Shown here piece by piece: positions 15,058 through 21,118 of a DNA stretch of 51,458 nt (positions within the stretch are counted from its first letter, which is position 1; each line of letters starts with the position of its first letter). The DNA is from a virus: the IMG/VR virus record IMGVR_UViG_3300002180_000017, positions 1-51,458 of that record. The stretch is one strand, 5' to 3'. The notes beneath the pieces were generated by a model. That model saw nothing but the letters and a program-made list of their open reading frames with translations, did no database searches and was not told the DNA's origin. A program made the position numbers and the translations under genes.

Positions 15058-15362
15058 ATCTAATCCCAAGAATTACCTTGTTTTGCCTCAGTCTTTTTAT
15101 AGCTTCCTGGTTTATTCTGGGGTGCGCTACTATCCCCCCCAGAGTTTATGAACTGGATGACATTAATCTTACTGTTGTTGTTTCCGATAGCCCCGGATAT
15201 CTCAAGAAATGCTGCGGAAGCGCGCCGGGTTGCCGGGTCCAGGGTTGCTGGGATTCCCGGAATAGAGTTCTATACACGAAGCCCGATTTTGAAACTTTCC
15301 TCCATGAGCTACGACATGCGGGGGGAGAACATCATTATGGGAAATTGAATTTTAATGATTAA
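15054..15362 (+). CDS. exported HELRH metalloprotease-like lipoprotein
   Basis: 102 residues. A signal peptide with a lipobox (SWFILGC, lipidated Cys24) is followed by a short periplasmic domain with a Cys cluster (KKCCGSAPGCRVQGC) and the zinc-peptidase motif LHELRHAGGEHH (HExxH at 84-88, with two further His downstream as possible third ligands). The domain is only about 75 residues, far shorter than standard peptidases, so it is a minimal zincin or a degenerate one. Location in the periplasm or an outer membrane is inferred from the lipobox. Confidence 0.7.
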   Translation: MNLIPRITLFCLSLFIASWFILGCATIPPRVYELDDINLTVVVSDSPGYLKKCCGSAPGCRVQGCWDSRNRVLYTKPDFETFLHELRHAGGEHHYGKLNFND

Positions 15363-15380
15363 AAATTAAGGAGATTTAAA

Positions 15381-15569
15381 ATGGCGTTAGAAAATGTTGA
15401 AGTTCCACTTTATATTTTGCCAGTGTCAGACGAAAAACGTAGATTAATCGTCAATGAACTTGCGGGACGAATCCAGCTAACCATTGAAAGAGAGGGCAAG
15501 GAAGAAATAACCATCGCATTTTTTTTTGATAATCTTGAGTTGGCGTGGAATGCGGTAAAGCGTTCTTAA
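15381..15569 (+). CDS. small protein, unknown function
   Basis: 62 residues. AAGGAGATTTAAA precedes the ATG. Beta-rich core (VEVPLYILPVSDEKRRLIVN, EITIAFFFDNLELAWNAVK). Last gene before the promoter of the replication unit. Confidence 0.5.
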   Translation: MALENVEVPLYILPVSDEKRRLIVNELAGRIQLTIEREGKEEITIAFFFDNLELAWNAVKRS

Positions 15570-15597
15570 TTTTGTTGATTAAAAAGTAAAAAAATGC

Positions 15598-15642
15598 TTG
15601 ACATTCTGTAATTAACTGTTATAATTATGTTTATTTACAGAA
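15598..15642 (+). promoter_or_regulatory. promoter of the replication unit with flanking operator
   Basis: TTGACA (15598-15603), 16 bases, TATAAT (15620-15625): a strong sigma-70 promoter. An 8-bp inverted repeat TTCTGTAA / TTACAGAA (15604-15611, 15635-15642) brackets the -10 box and is a natural operator. The first gene it drives, an HTH protein, could be an autoregulator. Confidence 0.65.
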
Positions 15643-15652
15643 AGGAAATCCA

Positions 15653-15823
15653 ATGGAAACGAAAGAGTTAATCTCGCACTACCAGGCCGCTAAAATATTA
15701 GAAGTCAGCCCTCCTACAGTTTACCGCTTAACTGATAGGCGAATCCTCAAGCTTTACCCTGTGGGAAAGGGGAATTTTTTGGATAAAAAAGAAGTTGAAG
15801 CGTATAAAAATGCAAAAAGCTAA
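15653..15823 (+). CDS. 56-residue MerR/excisionase-type HTH protein
   Basis: Reads METKELISHYQAAKILEVSP, then PTVYRLTDRRILKLYPVGKG and a short helix. This is the single-domain HTH_17 arrangement (HTH, wing, tyrosine-rich helix). AAAGGAAATCC precedes the ATG. It is the first gene after a strong promoter bearing an inverted repeat, and overlaps the start of the replication initiator gene, so autoregulation of replication genes is likely but unproven. Confidence 0.75.
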   Translation: METKELISHYQAAKILEVSPPTVYRLTDRRILKLYPVGKGNFLDKKEVEAYKNAKS

Positions 15824-16646
15824 TCCAATCCCCTGGTTTTCTAAAATAACAACGGATGAGTATAATGAAGCATTCCAGTTTTTACAACAGGCAGATGGCC
15901 TGTATTGGAAAGTTCTTATGGCTGCACAAGCAAGAGCAAGCAGGAAAAATAATAAATTAACCGGATTAGATGAATGTGAGTTTTATCTTTCCCAAACGGA
16001 AACGAGGTCTTTTGGGTTGGAAGATTCTCAACACGGGAAACTGTATCGGGTGATAAAACACTTGGTAAAATTAAATTTCTTGTCAAAAGTAGGTAACAAA
16101 ACAGGTAGCAAAAATGCTGCCGTATATCGTTTGAATAAAGGCTTTATGGGGCTTTTAGATTTTCAAATAGGTAGCGAAACAGATATCAAACAGGTAGCAG
16201 GCAGGTATCAAACAGGTAGCAGGCAGGTAGAAAATAAGAATGTATTAGAGTGCAAAAGAGTGAATAAGAATGATCAGACAAAAGAAAAAAAAGAAATTAA
16301 AAAAGAAAAAGAAATTTTAATTTTACCAGATTTTTTAGATGAAAAACTTTGGAATGATTTTATAAATTTTCGTATCAGTATAAAAGCTAAGATGACTCAT
16401 AAAGCCAAAGAACTTGCCATTAAAAAATTAACCGGTTTTCATGAGCAAGGTGAAAACATCTCCGGCATAATAGAGCAAAGCATAATGAACGGGTATAAGG
16501 GACTTTTCTTAGTAAATAAAGGAAATAACAATGGACGAAATTCAAGCAGCGCAGGATCGACTAGAGAAGAAGCGGGGAAAGCTCAAAGTGATGACGAACC
16601 CTACCCCGCACCTGAAGTCTTCCCAGCCGATGAAGGTTATTCTTGA
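15810..16646 (+). CDS. phage replication initiator, O-like
   Basis: About 278 residues from the first ATG (a TTG 15 bases earlier is also possible). The N-terminal 110 residues form a winged-helix pattern (MAAQARASRKNNKLTGLDEC...YRVIKHLVKLNFLSKV). The centre is coded by a repeated DNA stretch and is Gln/Ser/Gly-rich. A Lys-rich linker and a C-terminal helical domain (LWNDFINFRISIKAKMTHKA, KLTGFHEQG) follow, as in initiators of the lambda O/DnaD type. It overlaps the helicase loader gene by 116 bases. Confidence 0.75.
   Translation: MQKANPIPWFSKITTDEYNEAFQFLQQADGLYWKVLMAAQARASRKNNKLTGLDECEFYLSQTETRSFGLEDSQHGKLYRVIKHLVKLNFLSKVGNKTGSKNAAVYRLNKGFMGLLDFQIGSETDIKQVAGRYQTGSRQVENKNVLECKRVNKNDQTKEKKEIKKEKEILILPDFLDEKLWNDFINFRISIKAKMTHKAKELAIKKLTGFHEQGENISGIIEQSIMNGYKGLFLVNKGNNNGRNSSSAGSTREEAGKAQSDDEPYPAPEVFPADEGYS
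16184..16227 (+). repeat. tandem iterons in the initiator gene, likely phage origin
   Basis: Two exact 22-bp copies starting TATCAAACAGGTAGCAGGCA lie head to tail. Degenerate copies of the (A/G)CAGGTAGCA core occur just upstream (near 16100 and 16165) and downstream at the end of the second copy. A strongly purine-rich, AT-rich run follows (about 16228-16330). Iterons inside the initiator gene followed by an AT-rich tract is the layout of the lambda origin. Confidence 0.6.
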
Positions 16647-17454
16647 TCCTATTATGGGTGAAACTTGTCACCACCATGTCCCTATCGCGATAGAATGTGG
16701 CAAGTGTAAGAGGGAGGAAGCGATTCTTAAATTACCAGAGGATCACCCGGTTTGTATCCACGGGGAACCTGAAGGACTTTGCGCTACCTGCGATGCACTG
16801 GCAAAACAGGCAGAGATGGAGGAAAGGGATAGAGGGGAAATTGAAAGACAAACAAAATTAGAACTTGCCCGGATAGCGGGGCTTAAAGAAAATCCGGAAA
16901 CAAAATTAAGAGAATGCGGAATCCCTAAAAAATACCTCTTTTCTTCTTTTGAAAACTTCGCCGGCAATAATAAATTAATCGAAGGGTGCAAGGAATACCA
17001 GTCTGAAGGGTTAGTTTTAACCGGCAAAACAGGTGGAGGCAAAACGCACCTGGCAGTGGCAATTTTAAGGGACATGGTTAGAAATGACAAAATTACCGAA
17101 GCCGGATTCATAACGATCCCGGATTTGCTGATGAAAATCAGAGCATCTTTTAAGGATGATGCACAGGAAACAGAAGAAGAAATTGTTGACTTTTACTCTA
17201 AGGTTCCTTTCCTGATCTTAGACGACCTGGGGAGTGAAAAAACTACAGATTTTGCTATTACTACCCTGTATATCATTATTGATCGCCGTGACAGGGAACT
17301 ACTCTCAACTATCATTACCACGAATTTAAGTTTGCTGGACATTGAAAAAAAACTGGACGCTCGGATCGCCTCAAGATTGGCGGGGATGAAAAATATCAAA
17401 GTTGATATGGCGGATTACCGGAAAATTAAGAAAGCAGTTGGAGCAAAAGGGTAA
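16531..17454 (+). CDS. DnaC-like helicase loader ATPase
   Basis: 307 residues. The N-terminus carries a Cys/His zinc-like region (CHHHVPIAIECGKCKREE and CIHGEPEGLCATC), then a classic AAA+ core: Walker A GKTGGGKT (165-172), Walker B FLILDDLG (227-234), sensor TTN (263-265) and an Arg-rich end. This is the pattern of DnaC/IstB-family loaders that place the replicative helicase at an origin. It sits after the O-like initiator with a large overlap, completing a replication module. Confidence 0.85.
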   Translation: MDEIQAAQDRLEKKRGKLKVMTNPTPHLKSSQPMKVILDPIMGETCHHHVPIAIECGKCKREEAILKLPEDHPVCIHGEPEGLCATCDALAKQAEMEERDRGEIERQTKLELARIAGLKENPETKLRECGIPKKYLFSSFENFAGNNKLIEGCKEYQSEGLVLTGKTGGGKTHLAVAILRDMVRNDKITEAGFITIPDLLMKIRASFKDDAQETEEEIVDFYSKVPFLILDDLGSEKTTDFAITTLYIIIDRRDRELLSTIITTNLSLLDIEKKLDARIASRLAGMKNIKVDMADYRKIKKAVGAKG

Positions 17455-17485
17455 GAGAATCTAAGGAAGAGGGAGTAGAAACAAA

Positions 17486-18136
17486 TTGAGCATAAAAGAT
17501 ACATATCGTGTACAGAGTATAAAAAAGGAAGAATGCAAAGAATGGTTCTTGCATAAACATTATGCCCATCGTATGGCAAATATTATTTATGCTTTTGGTT
17601 TGTATTGTAGTAACGTCCTTTGTGGGGTGTGCTCTTTTGGCCCGGCTCCAAATATAAACACAAACAATATCGTTGGTGACGTGAAGGTTTATGAACTGAA
17701 TAGGCTTGTAATAAACCAGGATACGCCCAAGAACACATTGTCATTTTTTGTTTCAAAAGCATTGATTTCGCTTCCTACACCAACCTGTATAATTTCATAC
17801 GCAGACACGGGAAGAGGGCATCACGGGTACATTTATCAAGCAACGAATTGGATATATACTGGAGAAAGTTCCCCAGGGGGTGCCACCGAATTTGAAAAAG
17901 ATGGAATAATTTATCACGCACGAAATCTTTATGGTGAAAATTATGATAAAAATAAATTTATGTTTACGCCAATTCCAAGAAGCCCAAAACACAGATATTT
18001 TTACTTTTTAGGTAGCAAAAAACAGAAAAAAGAAATGTTGTCTAAGCTACCTTTCGCCGTGTTGCCATATCCGAAAGGCGATAATAAACGATATGACGCA
18101 AGTTATGAGGTTAGGACTCAACTATCTTTGTTGTAG
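17486..18136 (+). CDS. Mom-like DNA modification protein
   Basis: 216 residues from a TTG start (AGAGGGAG upstream). The pattern WFLHKHYAHRMANIIYAFGL...LCGVCSFGPAPN...YELNRLVINQDTPKNTLSFFVSKAL...ISYADTGRGHHGYIYQATNW matches the phage Mu Mom family, GNAT-like proteins that modify adenine to resist host restriction. The last dozen residues are encoded by one arm of a perfect hairpin, so the C-terminus may be cut or extended. It is the first gene after the replication block and the first of the accessory region. Confidence 0.8.
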   Translation: MSIKDTYRVQSIKKEECKEWFLHKHYAHRMANIIYAFGLYCSNVLCGVCSFGPAPNINTNNIVGDVKVYELNRLVINQDTPKNTLSFFVSKALISLPTPTCIISYADTGRGHHGYIYQATNWIYTGESSPGGATEFEKDGIIYHARNLYGENYDKNKFMFTPIPRSPKHRYFYFLGSKKQKKEMLSKLPFAVLPYPKGDNKRYDASYEVRTQLSLL

Positions 18137-18151
18137 TCCTAACCTCATAAC
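18102..18151 (+). repeat. perfect 17-bp inverted repeat at the Mom gene end
   Basis: GTTATGAGGTTAGGACT (18102-18118) and AGTCCTAACCTCATAAC (18135-18151) are exactly complementary around a 16-base loop. The outer ends read GTTATG and CATAAC, the same ends that flank the two noncoding cassettes further right, so it may be a short empty cassette between two core sites. It is not a terminator: no T-run follows. The next site, GGTTATCAGGAGTC, starts a small ORF. Confidence 0.65.
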
Positions 18152-18174
18152 AAAAGGTTATCAGGAGTCCCTTT

Positions 18175-18264
18175 ATGACTGAAAACGAGTTTGACAGATG
18201 CTTCGAAAAATTATGCAAACGTTGGGGTAAGAAATTCAATGAAGGCCAAGCGGAAATTTACTAA
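18175..18264 (+). CDS. 29-residue ORF, possible gene remnant
   Basis: Reads MTENEFDRCFEKLCKRWGKK and ends QAEIY. TCAGGAGTCC precedes the ATG. The stop overlaps the ATG of a 16-residue frame (18264-18314) with no clear function. Both may be short cassette remnants; no family recognised. Confidence 0.4.
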   Translation: MTENEFDRCFEKLCKRWGKKFNEGQAEIY

Positions 18265-18318
18265 TGGCAGAAACAGCAAAAGTAATCCTACTTAAAGGGA
18301 ATCAAGGGGCTTAGGCTA

Positions 18319-18377
18319 CCATAACAAATCGTCAAAGCGGACGGGGGAAGATTCCACCGCTTAACTTAATATTATAA
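18319..18377 (+). repeat. attC-like site 1
   Basis: R''-like CCATAAC (18319-18325), L'' arm AAGCGG, inner hairpin GGAA/TTCC, L' arm CCGCTT followed by AACTTAA, R'-like TATTATA (about 18370). The layout TAACAA..AAGCGGAC..CCGCTTAAC is very close to class-1-type attC sites. Total about 59 bases. It separates a 16-codon frame from a 51-residue ORF. Confidence 0.65.
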
Positions 18378-18381
18378 AAAT

Positions 18382-18537
18382 ATGATAGAAAAATTATACA
18401 TAAAACAAAGGCTGGTTTTAGACGATTTGGTTTTAGATATTGGCGATATTGTCGATGGAATAAAAGTTAGACCAGACACATATAAGGTTTTTGTAAGAAA
18501 TGGTTGGTGGGCAGTCCCATCAAATTATTTTTTATAA
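18382..18537 (+). CDS. 51-residue cassette ORF
   Basis: Reads MIEKLYIKQRLVLDDLVLDI and ends GWWAVPSNYFL, a short beta-rich protein resembling fragments of phage regulatory or RNA-modifying proteins; I do not recognise it. Its TAA stop lies in the sequence TTATAACAAGC, which looks like the R'' end of another attC that is otherwise missing. No strong RBS precedes the ATG, only the R'-like end of site 1. Confidence 0.45.
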   Translation: MIEKLYIKQRLVLDDLVLDIGDIVDGIKVRPDTYKVFVRNGWWAVPSNYFL

Positions 18538-18556
18538 CAAGCTCAGGAGGTAAAAA

Positions 18557-18787
18557 ATGCACTACAAAGAAACACAATACGGATTTGAATGGGGAGACGC
18601 AAAAGTTACCCGGATAGCCTCAGATGAAAAAAATAAGTGGGTAATGTTGGGTATTAAATCATCAAAATATTCAAAACATGGTCTCCAGATTTACGTGACG
18701 AAAACTGGGAAAATAAGAATCCACTCAAATGGGGTAGAGTGGTTTCCTTGTGAGAAGAAGCGGACGGGGAAGGGCTCTGTTGGGTAG
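18557..18787 (+). CDS. conserved small protein of phages
   Basis: 76 residues. YGFEWGDAKVTRIASDEKNK, then LGIKSSKYSKHGLQIYVTKTGKIRI: a pattern I recognise from short uncharacterised phage proteins (GFEWG...SDEK...LQIYVTKTGK). TCAGGAGGT precedes the ATG. The last codons run into an AAGCGGACGGGG stretch that repeats attC site 1, so the C-terminus probably overlaps an attC arm. Confidence 0.6.
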   Translation: MHYKETQYGFEWGDAKVTRIASDEKNKWVMLGIKSSKYSKHGLQIYVTKTGKIRIHSNGVEWFPCEKKRTGKGSVG

Positions 18788-18795
18788 TTTAAACA

Positions 18796-18897
18796 TTATG
18801 CCACTTTGCGCGGGGTGTCGTGAAAAGTCGGTCACAAGCGGGTCGCACCCGATCATGAGGGGGATGACGTCCTTCCGCCCCGTCCAAAGTGGCATAA
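18796..18897 (+). ncRNA. noncoding folded cassette A
   Basis: No ORF. Bounded by a perfect 13-bp inverted repeat, TTATGCCACTTTG (18796-18808) and CAAAGTGGCATAA (18885-18897), continued inwards by CGGGG/CCCCG. An internal hairpin CGGGT-CGC-ACCCG (18839-18851) lies in the centre. The outer ends match attC core ends, so it occupies the place of a gene cassette between two sites. A structured RNA or a folding-only element is possible; I do not recognise the RNA. Confidence 0.5.
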
Positions 18898-18932
18898 CAA
18901 GCAAGCTCGTTTTGATGATTAACCACTATAAG
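18892..18932 (+). repeat. short attC-like site
   Basis: R''-like GCATAAC (18892-18898) to R'-like ACTATAA near 18925-18931, with TGATTAACC before it. This right half resembles the TGATTTAACCATTA found at three later sites. Only about 40 bases, with poor arm pairing, so it may be a worn site. Confidence 0.4.
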
Positions 18933-18940
18933 GAGGAATT

Positions 18941-19192
18941 ATGAAAATTATCGAAATTACAAGAACGGTTTCAGGTCTTAACTATGACAATATATCTGCA
19001 AAAGCCACCCTGGAGGATGGGGATGATTTTACCCAAAAGGCCATTGAGCTTGAAATTATGTTACAAAAAGCCCTACAAGAAATTAGCAATAGACAAATTG
19101 CCGCAAGCCAGGCGGCAAGGGAAAAGGATAACACGGTATCGTTGCTCCAAGATGCGTTAGATTATGCCAAACAAAACGACATACCTTTTTAA
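18941..19192 (+). CDS. small cassette protein, coiled coil
   Basis: 83 residues. A short beta hairpin (MKIIEITRTVSGLNYDNISA) leads to a long helix (KAIELEIMLQKALQEISNRQ, QAAREKDNTVSLLQDALDYA). Such 'ITRTVS..Y.N...A' small helical proteins are common in phages. AAGGAGGAATT precedes the ATG. The gap after it holds TATTAACAATTAAGG, a possible attC remnant. Confidence 0.6.
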   Translation: MKIIEITRTVSGLNYDNISAKATLEDGDDFTQKAIELEIMLQKALQEISNRQIAASQAAREKDNTVSLLQDALDYAKQNDIPF

Positions 19193-19238
19193 AAATATCT
19201 CCCAAGTATTAACAATTAAGGATTATAAAGGAGAAATT

Positions 19239-19556
19239 ATGGATATCAACGAACGAGTAAAATGTGCAGAAAAATTTCCTTGGGGTAAACCTTTGGAGTG
19301 GTTTGAAATTGGTCCATATACCATTTTGAAATTTAATCCTCGTATAGTTGAAAATGGGTGCGCATCCACCAAAAGTCATATTAGTAAAGAGGTATCCTAT
19401 CACGGATGGATAGACGGCAAGGATTCCAATGAATCATGGCCTACACCCGAAACTTGTATTGCGGGTTTAATTGGCCGGAAATGGGCGGGGGATAATAACG
19501 GGGGTGTCGGGTATTATTTTTGCAGAATGGTTGAAGCACCTCCTTATAACAAATAG
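19239..19556 (+). CDS. small cassette protein, unknown function
   Basis: 105 residues from the ATG after AAAGGAGAAATT, not the earlier in-frame ATG that lies in the previous gene. Reads MDINERVKCAEKFPWGKPLE, with a WPTPETCIAGLIGRKWAGD segment. No recognised family. Its stop lies inside the R'' end of the next attC-like site (CTTATAACAAATAG). Confidence 0.55.
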   Translation: MDINERVKCAEKFPWGKPLEWFEIGPYTILKFNPRIVENGCASTKSHISKEVSYHGWIDGKDSNESWPTPETCIAGLIGRKWAGDNNGGVGYYFCRMVEAPPYNK

Positions 19557-19658
19557 TGTATAGCACTGACAACAAATGGCCTATCCTGTGGCCTACAGGG
19601 GGTCAAATTTGGTATCAAAAGAAAGAAGGGTAGGGTTACACCTATTAATAACTTTAGG
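19542..19658 (+). repeat. attC-like site 2 (long form)
   Basis: R''-like CTTATAAC (about 19543-19550), left arm AATAGTGTA (19552-19560), right arm TACACCTATT (19637-19646, one bulge), R'-like CTTTAGG (19652-19658). The inner part folds further (CCTGT/ACAGG, GGCC/GGCC). About 115 bases, similar in length to the long Vibrio-type sites. Confidence 0.55.
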
Positions 19659-19668
19659 AGGCTAAAAA

Positions 19669-19869
19669 ATGACTTGTTGCGAAAGGGCGATAACCACATA
19701 TATTATTAAAGAGTCTTTATTGATTCGAGGTATGGATAAGAATGTAAATTCTATTGTAGAACAAATGATCGATGGTGCTGGCATCAGCATGAATAACCCG
19801 GAAGATATGGCTATTATTAAAGAGATAGGGGCAGAAGCAATGAAGTTAATGGAAGATTTAAATAGATAA
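19669..19869 (+). CDS. small cassette protein, unknown function
   Basis: 66 residues, helical and acidic, starting MTCCERAITTYIIKESLLIR. AGGAGGCTAAAAA precedes the ATG. No family recognised. Its TAA stop is inside the R''-like AGATAAC of the next attC-like site. Confidence 0.5.
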   Translation: MTCCERAITTYIIKESLLIRGMDKNVNSIVEQMIDGAGISMNNPEDMAIIKEIGAEAMKLMEDLNR

Positions 19870-19977
19870 CCAACGGTTGGCTTGACCGGGGAACCCCAAG
19901 GCGAATTTCGCAGTGTGGGGGTACGAAAAGAGCTTGATCGTGTGAGTTGTTTTGGCAAGTTAGCTTAAATCATTAGG
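19863..19977 (+). repeat. attC-like site 3 (long form)
   Basis: R''-like AGATAAC, left arm GGCTTGACC, right arm GGCAAGTTAGCTTAAATC, R' CATTAGG (19971-19977). TTAGCTTAAATCATTAGG mirrors the usual GGCTTAACT..GTTAGG end of attC sites. About 115 bases. The R' runs straight into AGGAGG, the next RBS. Confidence 0.55.
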
Positions 19978-19988
19978 AGGTTTAAAAA

Positions 19989-20249
19989 ATGGAACAGGCG
20001 GTGCAAAGAATAAGAAAGTTGGTCAGAACTCATAAGGGAAGAAAGCCGACAGTAGAGAAAAACACTTTTGACCAGGGGGTTGATGCTGGGCTAATACTGG
20101 CACGGCAGGCTCTTTTAACTGCAAAATTCGCCTCCAAACAAGGCGTTGAAGCTGACGGGTCTCAAGCATGGGAATATTGTAAAAACTTTATTTCAAGTAT
20201 TTTGTCATATTTTCGTAAGGTGTGCGGGCGAAAGTTGCCTACAGCTTAA
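19989..20249 (+). CDS. small cassette protein running into its own attC
   Basis: 86 residues. The first ~48 form a basic helical protein (MEQAVQRIRKLVRTHKGRKP, TVEKNTFDQGVDAGLILARQ). From residue ~49 the frame is the attC-like site itself (ASKQGVEADGSQAWEY), and the stop is in its L' arm. The C-terminal third is thus probably not functional protein. TTAGGAGGT precedes the ATG. Confidence 0.55.
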   Translation: MEQAVQRIRKLVRTHKGRKPTVEKNTFDQGVDAGLILARQALLTAKFASKQGVEADGSQAWEYCKNFISSILSYFRKVCGRKLPTA

Positions 20250-20263
20250 CTAAGACGTTATGA
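20133..20263 (+). repeat. attC-like site 4 (long form)
   Basis: R''-like TCCAAAC followed by AAGGCGTTGAAGCTGAC; right side CAGCTTAACTAAGAC and R' GTTATGA (20257-20263). AAGCTG (20149-20154) and CAGCTT (20242-20247) pair exactly. About 131 bases. The ends are close to textbook attC, with the canonical GTTA in R' retained. Confidence 0.7.
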
Positions 20264-20291
20264 ATAATCAAACGGGAGGAGGGTTGTTGAG

Positions 20292-20705
20292 ATGACAAAA
20301 AAGAAAGTCTGGCGGTACTACTGCGAATATTGCAAGAAGGCAAATTGCTCCGGTGGGTCAATAGCAAAGCATGAAAAACATTGCACTATGAACCCAAATA
20401 GAAAATGCCGAATGTGTGCAATGTTTGATAATCCAACTACCTCAATAGATAAAATGCTGGCTATTTTGCCAGACCCAAATGCTTCTTACGAAAGACCAAG
20501 TGAGAATGAATGGATGAGCTTCGATGGCCTAGGTGCAGCAGTTGAAAAAGTAATGCCTAAGCTACGGGAAATAACTGGTGGGTGCCCTGCTTGTATTTTG
20601 GCAGCTTTACGGCAAAAAGGTATTCCTGTTAGAGCTATTTATTCGTTTAACTTCAAGCAAGAAGTGAACGATTGGTGGAGTTCATTTAATCAAGACCAGA
20701 TGTAG
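20292..20705 (+). CDS. zinc-finger-like cassette protein
   Basis: 137 residues. The N-terminus YYCEYCKKANCSGGSIAKHEKHC has a C2H2-like ligand set (Cys at about 10, 13; His 27; Cys/His 30-31). A second pair, CRMCAMFD, and a third, CPAC, follow. I know this layout from uncharacterised phage proteins. Nucleic-acid or protein binding is likely. GGAGGAGGGTTG lies before the ATG. Confidence 0.65.
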   Translation: MTKKKVWRYYCEYCKKANCSGGSIAKHEKHCTMNPNRKCRMCAMFDNPTTSIDKMLAILPDPNASYERPSENEWMSFDGLGAAVEKVMPKLREITGGCPACILAALRQKGIPVRAIYSFNFKQEVNDWWSSFNQDQM

Positions 20706-20707
20706 AG

Positions 20708-20754
20708 AGATCATGCCGCTTTTCAATATGGCTAATCAGCATCAAGCGTTATCG
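20708..20754 (+). repeat. attC-like right half (site 5)
   Basis: ATGGCTAATCAGCATCAAGC followed by GTTATCG (20748-20754) gives a good R' end with GCGTTATC, but the left half is unclear; GTTTAAC at 20645-20651 fits the R'' consensus but its arm does not pair convincingly. It may be a worn site. This is the last one before an ordinary operon block. Confidence 0.4.
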
Positions 20755-20785
20755 CTACATTATCTACCCAAAAAAGGAGAAAACC

Positions 20786-21118
20786 ATGAGAACTTTTAAA
20801 CACTTTCCAAAAGACGAAATATGCCTTCTGTGTGGCACAAATGAGGATAAAGAATGTATTTTGATCCCCATTGACAGGACAAGTGATGGTAGTATTTGCG
20901 AAGCTATCCCGGTTCATGCCGAATGCGCAAGAAAAGGTGATTTGCGTTATAATAGTGGCGCAAATATTTTTTATAAGGTGGGCGTACCATGCAAGGAAAG
21001 GGTGGCAGAAATAGCTGAATTAAACAGGAAGAACCAAAAGAATAAAGCCCGGATACACAAAATTAATTCTGAATTGGGGAAGAAAAGCAGTGTTAATAAA
21101 AAAAGGAGGGTATCATGA
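20786..21118 (+). CDS. zinc-site protein, unknown function
   Basis: 110 residues. ICLLCGTNEDKECILIPIDR and a later HAECARKG...VPCKERV give a possible Cys4/Cys3His site. Basic C-terminal helix (NRKNQKNKARIHKINSELGK). AAAGGAGAAAACC precedes the ATG. First gene of a tight group that lacks attC-like gaps; the stop overlaps the next start. Confidence 0.55.
   Translation: MRTFKHFPKDEICLLCGTNEDKECILIPIDRTSDGSICEAIPVHAECARKGDLRYNSGANIFYKVGVPCKERVAEIAELNRKNQKNKARIHKINSELGKKSSVNKKRRVS

Noticed and set aside
18796-18897. tRNA gene
   Set aside because: Length is near a tRNA plus leader but there is no CCA-type acceptor stem, T-loop (TTCGA) or anticodon arrangement.
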